Shown in pieces: positions 1 through 8,854 of a DNA stretch of 64,000 nt (the stretch's first letter is position 1; each line of letters starts with the position of its first letter). Source of the stretch: Terrimonas sp937888905 (lineage in GTDB: Bacteria > Bacteroidota > Bacteroidia > Chitinophagales > Chitinophagaceae); NCBI GenBank assembly GCA_937888905.1, contig CALATA010000004.1, positions 372,001 to 436,000 of the forward strand. Reading direction: 5' to 3'. Position numbers and translations under genes: made by a program. Under the pieces are notes generated by a model. It was not told where the DNA came from, did no database searches, and saw nothing but the letters and a program-made list of their open reading frames with translations.

Positions 1-306
1 GGACATAGTGCCGCACTGTTTATTTCTTTTTGTATCACTTTCCCGATCGGCTTTTTCATGTCGAAATATGTCGTATTCAGTGATTCGCTGATGAAAGGTC
101 GCATACAACTCTTTCGCTATTTCATGATCTGCCTGTTTAACCTGGCACTCAACTTTATTTTGCTGAAAATACTGGTGGAGAATTTCCATGTCTATCCCGT
201 ATTTGCACAGATGCTAACAACCGTAGTGGTGATTATTTTCAGTTACCTCGCACAACGCCATTTTTCTTTCAGGGCCGCAGCAACTGATAGCGAGATTACC
301 GATTAA
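1..306 (+). CDS. GtrA-family membrane protein, 5' truncated
   Basis: The frame is open from base 1 and ends at a stop at 304-306, giving 101 visible residues. It contains about three hydrophobic segments and the GtrA-type signature GFFMSKYVVF, a variant of the usual GF..NK...F. GtrA proteins are small four-helix membrane proteins thought to move lipid-linked sugars or assist surface-polysaccharide glycosylation. The family is usually 120-150 residues, so roughly the first helix lies outside the window. The ATG at 58 is internal and should not be taken as the start. The gene converges on the DUF4403 gene with only 19 bases between the stops. The substrate cannot be told from sequence. Confidence 0.75.
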   Translation, partial: GHSAALFISFCITFPIGFFMSKYVVFSDSLMKGRIQLFRYFMICLFNLALNFILLKILVENFHVYPVFAQMLTTVVVIIFSYLAQRHFSFRAAATDSEITD

Positions 307-325
307 GCGCAGTCATCATTTTATA

Positions 326-1756
326 TTACAAGCTGAAATCAATCGATTCCACGCTGACCGCCAGTTCCCCGCGGCAACTTGCACGTACCACCAGTCTTTT
401 ATCCAGCGGATAAACACCAATGAGCCGGATATCCTGCACCGAGCCAGATGTACGGATTCCCTTACGCCACTCCTGGTTAAGTTGGGCATTAACAGAAACT
501 TTGGCGCTGTCAACAAACTGCTTGAGGTCATATTGGGCATACGACTCAATGGTATGCGTGATCTTGCGATTAAACAACCAGTCAGCCGTTTTCAGTAATG
601 CATCTTTTGAGCGGATGTCGAACTCTATGTCTTTAATTGCCAGGTGTTGTTTTTCGGCGTCGTAATGTGGTTTGCCTGTCAGGTACATCACGCCCTGATC
701 GGTCCCTTCAAAATTCACTTCAATGACCAATCGCTCATTGTTGGCGCCAAGCAGCCGGCATTTTTTAAATATAAATTTCTTATTGACCGGCCCTTTTTTA
801 AAATCGAATGATTGACCCACAATCTGGCTATTCAGGATATTACTCAGCGAATCATAATCCAATTGACCGTCGATGAATAAATTAAAACCCCGGTTGCCTG
901 AAAACTGGCTCAGATTAGGCACCCATGAACTTTGTTCCCCCGGTTTATCCAGCCTCAGTACCGGACGCGCGGAAAGACCGAGATTGATGTGAAGCGAATC
1001 ATTACGGATAAACAGGCTGTTGATGCGTACACGACGGGGATTTACCTGCAACCAGCCCTTGTCATAAAGGTTATAGGTCTTGTTAAGCAGATCCCATACC
1101 TGTTGAAACTGCGGTTTCAGATCTACTATCCCATAGTTTTTTTCTATTTCGGCTTTAGACGCATCGAGTTCCGCTTTCAATCCACCCAATACCTGCGTAG
1201 TAATGTCCTGGCCCCAGAAACAGACTTCGCATTTATCGAGTGCTTTGGGTTCATTTCTCTTTACCTGCAGTTTTACTTTATAGTCAGGCGAGATGGAGAA
1301 ATTATTGGTGAATGAAACGGTTACCCTGCGCTCCGGTTCATCGAACCCGCAACGACAGGCAGGTGTCCAGGGCGAAAGCGCCGTACCGCTTACACATACG
1401 CGTGTAGAACCTATGATGCGATAGTAGCCGGTAAAATTCAAGGTCATTGTTGTTCCCGTTCCGCTCATTTGAAAGGGACTTCTGCGGAAACTGTATTTGT
1501 AACGCGTATCACAACCGGGTTGTACCCAGTCGTTCGGATAATTAGGCGAAGTGAAGACCTGGTCCACATTTTTTTCTGCCAACGCGTAGATAGGTTTCAG
1601 GTTTACCTGGATAGGAATATCAATTTCTGAGTCGGGTAACGAATCGAGTTTAAACGCCGTAGCGGCCAGTTGCGGTTTCGCAGGGTTGATTTTTTTGGAA
1701 CAGGAACTGAGCCACAAAGTAGCTGACGCAATAAAAAGCAGGAAATAGGCTTTCAT
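326..1756 (-). CDS. DUF4403 family lipoprotein
   Basis: This 476-residue protein starts with a lipoprotein signal (MKAYFLLF...LWLSSCSKK) whose lipobox Cys is near residue 19, so it should be anchored in the envelope. The body is a long beta-rich repeat region matching the Bacteroidota DUF4403 family, with GLSARPVLRLDKP and late KISVSVNAQLN-like strands. Function is unknown; the fold resembles lipid-binding envelope proteins, which is inference. The open frame runs upstream to 1921 but would overlap the next gene; the ATG at 1756 places the signal peptide exactly at the N-terminus. It follows the YdeI-like gene on the same strand by 83 bases. Confidence 0.75.
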   Translation of the reverse strand: MKAYFLLFIASATLWLSSCSKKINPAKPQLAATAFKLDSLPDSEIDIPIQVNLKPIYALAEKNVDQVFTSPNYPNDWVQPGCDTRYKYSFRRSPFQMSGTGTTMTLNFTGYYRIIGSTRVCVSGTALSPWTPACRCGFDEPERRVTVSFTNNFSISPDYKVKLQVKRNEPKALDKCEVCFWGQDITTQVLGGLKAELDASKAEIEKNYGIVDLKPQFQQVWDLLNKTYNLYDKGWLQVNPRRVRINSLFIRNDSLHINLGLSARPVLRLDKPGEQSSWVPNLSQFSGNRGFNLFIDGQLDYDSLSNILNSQIVGQSFDFKKGPVNKKFIFKKCRLLGANNERLVIEVNFEGTDQGVMYLTGKPHYDAEKQHLAIKDIEFDIRSKDALLKTADWLFNRKITHTIESYAQYDLKQFVDSAKVSVNAQLNQEWRKGIRTSGSVQDIRLIGVYPLDKRLVVRASCRGELAVSVESIDFSL

Positions 1757-1839
1757 CTGATGATAAACCTGTGTCACAGGCATTGTTTTAATGCCTCCAA
1801 AATAACTCAAAGAATCCAAAAAGAAAGTGAAGAAATCGT

Positions 1840-2478
1840 TCAGGATTGCTGCTTCAGTTTTTCGATAAACTGTTCGAGCCTGCGCGCAAGCGTTTCTTCC
1901 TTTTTTGCACTCACGATCCATTCAACATATTCACGTTGGTGCGTAAAGGCCATTTTTTCAAATAAAGCAGCTTGTTTCGGGTATTTCTTCAATACGGCAG
2001 ACATGGAAGGCGGTAGTATTACTGTACGATTCACGCGGTCGATCCAGGGTAATTGTTCGCGTTGCGGTTTGGTAGTGGCCGGTTTACTGCCCGCTTCCAC
2101 GCGACGAAGGCCGGCACCTGACCAGGTTTCATTCAGCGATATCAGGTTATTCCATTGCAGTTCCGGCATATGTTCATCCAGCATATCCCAACCTTTGTCG
2201 CGTGTCAGGTCAGTTTGAACACCTGAGTTGCCTTTCGGATAATAAAACCAAACCAGATCACCAGGTCGCAATTGTTTCCAGATTTTTGGCCATACCTGCG
2301 ACAACTGAAGACGGTTTTTCACGAAACAATGCCATTGTTCGGCTGCACCGCGGGCAACTTCGGTAACGGCTTCGGGAAGTGGATCAAGCAAAGTCATAAA
2401 ATCACCCGGAGCATTGATCAGCCGGAGACGTTGTCCGGCACGGATACGCAGTTTTTGGGCTAAAGTCTGGGCAGGCAT
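1840..2478 (-). CDS. YdeI/OmpD-associated family protein
   Basis: A 212-residue soluble protein. The last 60 residues (AFTHQREYVEWIVSAKKEET followed by a basic helix) are the typical C-terminal helix of the YdeI/OmpD-associated family. The N-terminal half resembles a DUF3052-type domain (LRIRAGQRLRLINAP, then ...PGDLVWFYYPKG). Family members are linked to resistance to cationic peptides or bacteriocins in enterobacteria, but no biochemical role is certain. The gene is divergent from dnaK across 238 bases and is followed by the DUF4403 gene. Confidence 0.7.
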   Translation of the reverse strand: MPAQTLAQKLRIRAGQRLRLINAPGDFMTLLDPLPEAVTEVARGAAEQWHCFVKNRLQLSQVWPKIWKQLRPGDLVWFYYPKGNSGVQTDLTRDKGWDMLDEHMPELQWNNLISLNETWSGAGLRRVEAGSKPATTKPQREQLPWIDRVNRTVILPPSMSAVLKKYPKQAALFEKMAFTHQREYVEWIVSAKKEETLARRLEQFIEKLKQQS

Positions 2479-2716
2479 AGATCAGTTGTTAATTGAAGAA
2501 GCAGAAATACCGTAGGTGGAAGATAGCGCTTTACTGCAGGTTTTTCAGGTTCGTCTTCACAAGATTGTGCCGTTTGCACCCGACCGGATTAGCCATCAGG
2601 GGATATCTTTCCATAATAGACCTGACATTTTTGCATATTTGTCTGTCACGGCATAAAGATTGAAGATTGCTATATGCCTGCTCAAAAGGGGAGGCAAAAA
2701 GGAGAAATATTTTAAT
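2479..2716. promoter_or_regulatory. Divergent intergenic region upstream of dnaK
   Basis: These 238 bases must hold the promoters of both the YdeI-like gene and dnaK. Two overlapping weak -7-like elements for dnaK, CATTTTTG and CATATTTG, lie near 2627-2641. I see no CIRCE inverted repeat (TTAGCACTC-type). A purine-rich AAAAGGAGAAAT stretch ends about 10 bases before the dnaK ATG and is one of the few good Shine-Dalgarno sequences in the window. Confidence 0.4.
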
Positions 2717-4618
2717 ATGGGAAAAATTATTGGAATAGACTTAGGTACCACCAATAGCTGCGTAGCAGTTATGGAAGGCAACGAGCCGGTGGTAATTGCC
2801 AACGATGAGGGACGCCGTACGACCCCGTCAGTTGTGGCTTTCCTGAAAAACGGAGAGCGTAAAGTAGGTGATCCGGCCAAACGTCAGGCCATTACCAACC
2901 CCCAGAATACCATTACTTCCGTAAAACGGTTCATGGGGCGCGGCTTTAACGAAGTAACTGAAGAAATCAGTCACTGGAGTTATAAAGTTGCGCAAGGTGA
3001 CAATAATACCGTACGGATTGACATAGATGGCAGACTTTACACGCCGCAGGAAATTTCGGCGATGGTGCTGCAAAAAATGAAGAAAACAGCCGAGGACTAC
3101 CTCGGTCAGGAAGTAACAGAAGCGGTGATCACCGTGCCTGCTTACTTTAACGACGCTCAGCGTCAGGCGACGAAAGAAGCCGGTGAAATTGCCGGTCTTA
3201 CCGTACGCCGTATCGTAAACGAGCCTACCGCAGCGGCCCTGGCTTATGGCCTCGACAAAGGCAAACACGATCAGAAGATCGCTGTATTTGACCTTGGTGG
3301 TGGTACGTTCGATATCTCCGTACTCGAATTGGGCGACGGTGTATTTGAAGTAAAATCTACCAATGGTGATACACACCTCGGTGGTGACGATTTCGACAAA
3401 GTGATCATGGACTGGCTCGCCGACGAATTCAAAAGCGACGAAGCAATCGATCTGCGTAAAGACCCGATGGCCCTGCAACGCCTGAAAGAAGCATCCGAAA
3501 AAGCAAAAGTTGAACTGTCTTCTTCCACAGAAACAGAAATCAACCTGCCCTATATCACGGCTGTTGACGGCGTGCCTAAGCACCTGGTGAAAAAACTGAC
3601 ACGTGCCAAATTTGAACAACTGGCCGATGACCTGTTTGCCCGTTGCCTGAAGCCTTGCGAGGCAGCGTTGAAAGATGCCGGCATGTCCGTATCAGAAATC
3701 AACGAAGTAATCCTGGTGGGTGGTTCTACACGTATCCCTAAAGTACAGGAGATCGTAGAGAAGTTTTTCGGTAAAAAGCCAAACCGTGGTGTAAACCCCG
3801 ACGAAGTGGTAGCCGTAGGTGCCGCCATCCAGGGTGCCGTTCTTACCGGTGAGGTAAAAGACGTATTGCTGCTAGACGTTACACCTTTGTCTCTTGGTAT
3901 TGAAACCATGGGCGGCGTAATGACCAAACTCATCGACGCCAATACGACGATCCCGACCAAGAAATCAGAAGTGTTCTCTACCGCCAGCGATAACCAGCCC
4001 GGCGTACAGATTCATGTGCTGCAAGGCGAACGCACGATGTCCAAAGACAACAAGAGCCTCGGTATTTTCAACCTTGACGGTATTCCTCCGGCTCCGCGTG
4101 GCGTTCCCCAGATTGAGGTAACCTTCGACATTGATGCCAACGGTATCCTTCACGTTACCGCCAAAGACAAAGGCACCGGCAAAGAACAGAAAATTCATAT
4201 CGAAGCCGGTTCCGGCCTGAGCAAAGACGAAGTGGAAAGAATGAAGGCCGAAGCTCGTGCCAACGAAGCCACCGATAAAGCTGAACGCGAAAAGATCGAC
4301 AAACTCAACGCGGCTGACAGTCTCGTATTCCAGACAGAAAAACAACTGAAGGAGTATGGCGACAAGATTCCGGCTGATAAGAAAACGACCATCGAAACGG
4401 CTGTTGAAAAACTGAAGCAGGCTCACAAAGCACAGGATGTTGCCGGTATCGATACCGCCATGACTGAGCTGAATGCTGCCTGGACAGCCGCCAGCGAAGA
4501 CATTTACAAGTCCGGAGCGGAAGGTCAGCCCGGTGCTGAACAACAACCCGGCGCTGAAAGCGCAGCACAGGATAGCGCCGATAACGTTACCGATGTGCCC
4601 TACGAAGAGGTTAAGTAA
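2717..4618 (+). CDS. dnaK: Molecular chaperone DnaK (Hsp70)
   Basis: This 633-residue ATP-dependent chaperone starts MGKIIGIDLGTTNSC, the phosphate-1 loop of Hsp70. It carries IVNEPTAAALAYG, FDLGGGTFDIS and VGGSTRIPKVQ in the ATPase domain. The linker DVLLLDVTPLSLG lies near residue 382, the substrate-binding domain follows, and the helical lid ends in a disordered Gly/Pro/Gln/Ala tail with YEEVK. The open frame extends to 2660, but the ATG at 2717 has a good ribosome site and the family N-terminus. Length is normal. grpE and dnaJ are not adjacent. A strong terminator follows. Confidence 0.98.
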   Translation: MGKIIGIDLGTTNSCVAVMEGNEPVVIANDEGRRTTPSVVAFLKNGERKVGDPAKRQAITNPQNTITSVKRFMGRGFNEVTEEISHWSYKVAQGDNNTVRIDIDGRLYTPQEISAMVLQKMKKTAEDYLGQEVTEAVITVPAYFNDAQRQATKEAGEIAGLTVRRIVNEPTAAALAYGLDKGKHDQKIAVFDLGGGTFDISVLELGDGVFEVKSTNGDTHLGGDDFDKVIMDWLADEFKSDEAIDLRKDPMALQRLKEASEKAKVELSSSTETEINLPYITAVDGVPKHLVKKLTRAKFEQLADDLFARCLKPCEAALKDAGMSVSEINEVILVGGSTRIPKVQEIVEKFFGKKPNRGVNPDEVVAVGAAIQGAVLTGEVKDVLLLDVTPLSLGIETMGGVMTKLIDANTTIPTKKSEVFSTASDNQPGVQIHVLQGERTMSKDNKSLGIFNLDGIPPAPRGVPQIEVTFDIDANGILHVTAKDKGTGKEQKIHIEAGSGLSKDEVERMKAEARANEATDKAEREKIDKLNAADSLVFQTEKQLKEYGDKIPADKKTTIETAVEKLKQAHKAQDVAGIDTAMTELNAAWTAASEDIYKSGAEGQPGAEQQPGAESAAQDSADNVTDVPYEEVK

Positions 4619-4640
4619 AAAATCTTCACAATAAACTGTA

Positions 4641-4668
4641 AGAGGACGCTGTCAGCGTCCTCTTTTTT
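4641..4668 (+). terminator. Rho-independent terminator after dnaK
   Basis: A perfect 10-bp stem AGAGGACGCT/AGCGTCCTCT with a three-base loop is followed by six T. It lies 22 bases after the dnaK stop. Confidence 0.9.
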
Positions 4669-4716
4669 GTGCCATCCGCATCCGAAAAGTTATCTTTAGG
4701 AAAATCAGGATCAATA

Positions 4717-5151
4717 ATGATAAAGTATTCCATGCTGATCGTACTATTTGCGGCAGGCAGCAGGCTGTTTGCCCAGACCAGCAACGACAGCAGTTATCTG
4801 TTGCAACTCAATCAGCAGATCGACCAATATGTTGTGGAACGGAATGTGGTGGCACTCGACTCTCTTTATGCGCCGGATTTTGTGTTCAGCCACGGCAGCG
4901 GAAGAATTGAAGGGAAGGCGGGTTGGATGAAGACGGTAGGTCGCGCCGATTACCCGTTGCGTCAACATGACTCGGTAAGGGTGGAGTTGCATGGCAACCT
5001 GGCATTACTGCGTGGTAAGATGAATATCGAAAAAAAAGGGAAAGAAAAAACGGATAAGTATTTCCTGCGTTATATCCGTCTTTATGCCCGGCGTGATCAC
5101 CACTGGCAACTGGTTTCTCATCAGACATTTTACGAACAACATTTGAATTAA
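4717..5151 (+). CDS. Exported NTF2-like (DUF4440) protein
   Basis: A 144-residue protein with an N-terminal signal peptide (MIKYSMLIVLFAAGSRLFAQ) followed by a SnoaL/NTF2-like alpha+beta cone fold. Typical pieces are DQYVVERNVVALDSLYAPDFVF, the central SGRIEGKAGWM and the final strand HHWQLVSHQTF. Such proteins bind small hydrophobic ligands or act as steroid-isomerase-like enzymes; no catalytic residue set can be assigned here. The start at 4717 is chosen because it begins the signal peptide; the open frame reaches back to 4669. Its stop lies one base before the DinB start, so the two are probably co-translated. Confidence 0.75.
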   Translation: MIKYSMLIVLFAAGSRLFAQTSNDSSYLLQLNQQIDQYVVERNVVALDSLYAPDFVFSHGSGRIEGKAGWMKTVGRADYPLRQHDSVRVELHGNLALLRGKMNIEKKGKEKTDKYFLRYIRLYARRDHHWQLVSHQTFYEQHLN

Positions 5152-5152
5152 T

Positions 5153-5671
5153 ATGGCTCAACCTGAATATTGGCTAAGAGGTCCGGTGGCGGGTATTCCC
5201 GCTTTGCTTCAGCCCGCAGCACATGCGTTGCTCCAGGCGCGTGATGAAGTGGCGGCTGCTATGGAAAATTTCCGGGACGAATGGCTCTGGATCCGGCCCG
5301 CTGCAAATGCATCAGTCGCTTTTCATCTGCAACATCTGGCCGGTGTGCTCGACCGCCTGTATACCTATGCATCGGCACAACCTCTAAACGAAGAGCAGTT
5401 GGAATACCTGCGGGCCGAGGGCAGGGAAGAAGCAGGAGTAACGGCAGAGGAATTATTGTCGCACTTCAGTCTCCAGGTAGAAAAGTCACTGGCTTATCTC
5501 GCGGGTGTGGATGAACAAACACTAACGGACATTCGCGGTGTAGGGCGGCAGCAGGTTCCGTCGACGGTGATCGGACTGCTGTTTCATGCGGCGGAACATA
5601 CTACCCGTCATACGGGACAACTGCTGGTTACGGCCTCCGTGGTACGGCATGAATATGGAGACAGTCTTTAA
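5153..5671 (+). CDS. DinB family protein
   Basis: This 172-residue four-helix-bundle protein is of the DinB/YfiT superfamily. The helix with AFHLQHLAGVLDRLYTYA and the C-terminal FHAAEHTTRHTGQL motif supply the three metal-binding histidines typical of the fold. These proteins act as metal-dependent thiol transferases or hydrolases, but the substrate of this one is unknown. Its start follows the NTF2-like gene stop after one base. A second, unrelated-looking DinB protein lies at 35496-36050. Confidence 0.8.
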   Translation: MAQPEYWLRGPVAGIPALLQPAAHALLQARDEVAAAMENFRDEWLWIRPAANASVAFHLQHLAGVLDRLYTYASAQPLNEEQLEYLRAEGREEAGVTAEELLSHFSLQVEKSLAYLAGVDEQTLTDIRGVGRQQVPSTVIGLLFHAAEHTTRHTGQLLVTASVVRHEYGDSL

Positions 5672-5672
5672 A

Positions 5673-5707
5673 TAAAAAAGCCATCCCGATGAAACATCCG
5701 GATGGCT
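5673..5707 (-). terminator. Terminator of the 51-residue membrane protein gene
   Basis: On the minus strand a 13-bp stem with one mismatch (AGCCATCC...GGATGGCT outer part, AAA/TTT loop) is followed by six T. The stem also lies just after the DinB stop and may serve both directions. Confidence 0.8.
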
Positions 5708-5727
5708 CTATAGTAGGAAAAGAATGA

Positions 5728-5883
5728 TTACATGATGTCCATGGCCTTAACAAACGAGGTGGTCTGGAACGGCAGGATCAGCGTCAGCCACTCCCAGTGA
5801 GCATAAATCGCAAACAACAGGGCTGCCGTTGATGCAAAGAAAATTAACCAGTACAGTCCTTTGTATTTTTTCGTCTGTTCCAT
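5728..5883 (-). CDS. Small membrane protein, 51 residues
   Basis: A short frame begins MEQTKKYKGLYWLIFF and ends KAMDIM. A charged, tyrosine-containing N-terminus is followed by one or two hydrophobic segments (WLIFFASTAALLFAIYA and WLTLILPF). It is below the length limit of ordinary ORF calls, but it is followed 21 bases later by a terminator in the right orientation, which supports expression. I do not recognise the family. The overlapping longer frame at 5747-5950 lacks protein-like character. Small single-pass proteins like this often accompany respiratory or transport complexes, but no such complex is nearby. Confidence 0.7.
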   Translation of the reverse strand: MEQTKKYKGLYWLIFFASTAALLFAIYAHWEWLTLILPFQTTSFVKAMDIM

Positions 5884-5994
5884 GCTTATTTGTTTTCGCA
5901 AAAATAAGCCCTGCGGTTAAAAAAGCAAAGAAAAATAGCAGAAGAAGCAAAATGCCGCTCGTGTAACCTGACAGCGGGGTGCTATGATTCCGCT

Positions 5995-6002
5995 TATCTT
6001 TG
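5995..6002 (+). promoter_or_regulatory. -7 box of the 4-alpha-glucanotransferase gene
   Basis: TATCTTTG matches the Bacteroidota -7 consensus TANNTTTG. It predicts a leader of about 90 bases before the ATG at 6098. Confidence 0.5.
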
Positions 6003-6097
6003 CTTCACTTCAAAAAGGCAGTGCAGTAAATTTTATTTACATTCGCATAAATGTGTCTTTTTCACACAATAATCTTTTAATAGCATCAACGATTGCG

Positions 6098-8791
6098 ATG
6101 AAGCTTCAGTTTTATATACGGTTCCACACAGAATTTGGAGAAAGCCTTTGGCTTGGGGGTAATCACCCGTCACTTGGATCGGATCAGCCGGAGAAGGCGG
6201 TTGCCATGGAATATCTCAACGAAGAATGCTGGAAAGCGGAGATCACCATCGATCGCAAAGACCTGAAAACGGCCCTGCAGTACAAATATTATTTCCAGAA
6301 TAAAGAGGGCGCACGCGTGGCAGAATGGGGCAATGACCGTGTACTTGATGCTCCTTCCAAAGATATTCACGAAGTAATCCTGACCGATACGTGGAATCAT
6401 GCCGGCGAGTTTGAGAACGCTTTTTATACCACTCCTTTCAAGGAAGTATTATTGCCGCAGCACAAAAGAACCGCCCGTTCACGCAAGAAAAACAGCTTCA
6501 CCCATCTCTTCAAGATAAAAGCACCCTTGCTGGGAAAACACGAAGCCGTTTGTATTTGTGGTGGCGCAGATGATTTGGGACACTGGAATACCGAAAACCC
6601 GGTATTGCTGACAGCAGAGGGAGATTGGTGGACGATCGGTGTTGATCTTTCCAACGCAACCTTCCCGCTCGTTTATAAGTATGGCGTTTATGATACGCAC
6701 GAAAAAACATTTATCCGTTATGAAGACGGTGATAACCGTATGTTACCTTTCGCTGCACCGGAAGCAACGCAAACAGTTATTCATGACGGCTTCATTGCTT
6801 TACCCAATAATACCTGGAAAGGAGCCGGCGTTGCGATCCCTGTATTCAGTCTCCGCAGCAAACACAGCTTTGGTGTAGGTGAGTTTTCCGATATTAAATT
6901 GCTTGTCGACTGGGCAAGAAAAACAGGGCTTCGGCTTATTCAGTTGCTGCCGGTCAACGATACGGTGGCTACGCACACCTGGGTTGATTCGTATCCGTAT
7001 GCAGCGATTTCCGCTTTTGCGCTGCATCCTTTGTACATAAACCTGTCAAAAGTTGCGGGTAAAAAGTATGCTGCACAGGTAGCGGCATTGCGCAAAAAAC
7101 AAAAACAACTCAACGATCTTCCGGAAGTGGATTATGAAGAAGTGATGCGTTTTAAAATGGCAATGCTCAAAGAATTGTACCTGGAGATGGGCAAGGAGTG
7201 CCTCGAATCGGAAGAGTACAAAGTTTTCCTCGAACGTAATCGTCATTGGCTGTTGCCTTATGCTGCTTTTTGTTATTACCGCGACAAATACGATACCTCA
7301 CGTTTTGAATCCTGGAAAACAAACAGTGTGTTCAATCGCCAGGAAATTGAAAAATTCATGACTTCACGCGCTGCCGCAGCACGCGAGGCAGGATTGTATT
7401 GCTTTATACAATATCATCTGCACCTCCAACTCAAAGAAGCGGCGGATTACGCGCATCGCCATGGTGTGGTGCTCAAAGGTGATATTCCTATTGGTATTTA
7501 CCGCTATGGCAGCGATGCCTGGGTGGCTCCCGAACTTTACAACATGGATCAGCAGGCAGGCGCGCCACCAGATGATTTTACCGTAGTAGGCCAGAACTGG
7601 GGATTCCCGACCTACAACTGGAAAAAGATGCAGGAAGACGGGTTTGATTGGTGGAAGAAACGTTTCGAACAAATGAGCGAGTACTTCGATACGTTCCGCA
7701 TCGATCACATACTCGGGTTTTTCCGTATCTGGAGTATTCCTGCACATGCCGTGCAGGGAATTCTCGGACATTTCGTTCCCTGTATTCCCGTTCATTATAC
7801 CGAATTTGGCGAGAACGGTATCTGGTTTGAGAAAGAGCGTTTCTGCCGCCCTTTTGTAAATGATACGGTGCTGCATGAAATATTCGGCGACGATGCAGAT
7901 ACGGTGCGCCAGCATTACCTGACCCCCAATACACATGGCGGTTATGATCTGTTACCTGAGTTTGATACGCAGAAAAAAGTGGAAGCACATTTCACCGCCA
8001 TTGCTTCCCCGGAACAGGAAAAGATCAAATTCGGTTTATACGAACTCGTGGCCAACGTGATTCTGTTTGAAGAAGAAGGCAGCAATGGCCTGTCTTATCA
8101 TTTCCGCATTTCAATGGAATCGACCTGGTCTTACCGCTTCCTGATACCACATGTGCAGCAGAAACTGCGCGAACTGTACATCAATTATTTCTATCACCGG
8201 CAGGATGATTTCTGGAAAAAGGAAGCGATGCAAAAACTTCCTTACCTCAAGGCTGCGACAAACATGCTGATCTGCGGCGAAGATTTGGGAATGGTGCCGC
8301 ACAGCGTACCGGAAGTGATGAAGGAACTGGGCATCCTCAGTCTCGAAATCCAGCGTATGCCGAAAGATCCGTCGAAGCCGTTTTTCATTCCCTCCGAAGC
8401 ACCTTATTTATCTGTCATCACGCCTTCCACACACGACATGAGTACTGTACGTGCCTGGTGGGAGGAAAATCGTGAACGTACACAGAACTTCTATAACCAC
8501 GTGCTGGGCCAATGGGGTGATGCGCCTTTTTATTGCGAAGCATGGGTGAACCGTGCCATCGTGCTGCAACATCTTTATTCACCAGCCATGTGGAGCATTT
8601 TCCAGTTACAGGATCTTCTCGGAATGAGCGATACACTGCGCCGCGAAAACCCGCAGGAAGAGCGGATCAACAATCCCGCCGTACCGCAACATTACTGGAG
8701 ATACAGAATGCATATAAAACTGGAAGATCTGCTGAACGAAGATGCTTTCAATGAAGAATTGAAAGAATACGTGAAAAACAGCGGACGTTAA
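6098..8791 (+). CDS. 4-alpha-glucanotransferase, DPE2 type (GH77 with two CBM20)
   Basis: This 897-residue enzyme is longer than bacterial MalQ (about 500-700). Two starch-binding CBM20-like domains fill roughly residues 1-260 (FHTEFGESLWLGGNHPSLG; EAVCICGGADDLGHW). The GH77 barrel follows, with DPE2-style insertions. Catalytic residues visible are nucleophile D536 (FRIDH), acid/base E728 (CGEDLGMVP) and D780 (STHDMSTVR). Enzymes of this architecture transfer glucose between maltose and glycogen-like glucans in the cytoplasm. The ATG at 6098 starts the first CBM20; the open frame upstream to 5984 looks like leader sequence. No mal cluster is adjacent. A half-length glycogen synthase lies far away at 48.6 kb. 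Confidence 0.93.
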   Translation: MKLQFYIRFHTEFGESLWLGGNHPSLGSDQPEKAVAMEYLNEECWKAEITIDRKDLKTALQYKYYFQNKEGARVAEWGNDRVLDAPSKDIHEVILTDTWNHAGEFENAFYTTPFKEVLLPQHKRTARSRKKNSFTHLFKIKAPLLGKHEAVCICGGADDLGHWNTENPVLLTAEGDWWTIGVDLSNATFPLVYKYGVYDTHEKTFIRYEDGDNRMLPFAAPEATQTVIHDGFIALPNNTWKGAGVAIPVFSLRSKHSFGVGEFSDIKLLVDWARKTGLRLIQLLPVNDTVATHTWVDSYPYAAISAFALHPLYINLSKVAGKKYAAQVAALRKKQKQLNDLPEVDYEEVMRFKMAMLKELYLEMGKECLESEEYKVFLERNRHWLLPYAAFCYYRDKYDTSRFESWKTNSVFNRQEIEKFMTSRAAAAREAGLYCFIQYHLHLQLKEAADYAHRHGVVLKGDIPIGIYRYGSDAWVAPELYNMDQQAGAPPDDFTVVGQNWGFPTYNWKKMQEDGFDWWKKRFEQMSEYFDTFRIDHILGFFRIWSIPAHAVQGILGHFVPCIPVHYTEFGENGIWFEKERFCRPFVNDTVLHEIFGDDADTVRQHYLTPNTHGGYDLLPEFDTQKKVEAHFTAIASPEQEKIKFGLYELVANVILFEEEGSNGLSYHFRISMESTWSYRFLIPHVQQKLRELYINYFYHRQDDFWKKEAMQKLPYLKAATNMLICGEDLGMVPHSVPEVMKELGILSLEIQRMPKDPSKPFFIPSEAPYLSVITPSTHDMSTVRAWWEENRERTQNFYNHVLGQWGDAPFYCEAWVNRAIVLQHLYSPAMWSIFQLQDLLGMSDTLRRENPQEERINNPAVPQHYWRYRMHIKLEDLLNEDAFNEELKEYVKNSGR

Positions 8792-8854
8792 ACGTGGAAA
8801 AACCAAGGTGTGTTGATTGCATTTGCCTAATTTCACGGCACAATTTACGCACGC

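Noticed and set aside
2479..2716. CIRCE heat-shock operator before dnaK
   Set aside because: No TTAGCACTC-N9-GAGTGCTAA inverted repeat or close variant is present.
5747..5950. 67-residue minus-strand ORF
   Set aside because: It overlaps the more protein-like 51-residue frame and starts within the promoter region of the glucanotransferase gene; its residues look random.
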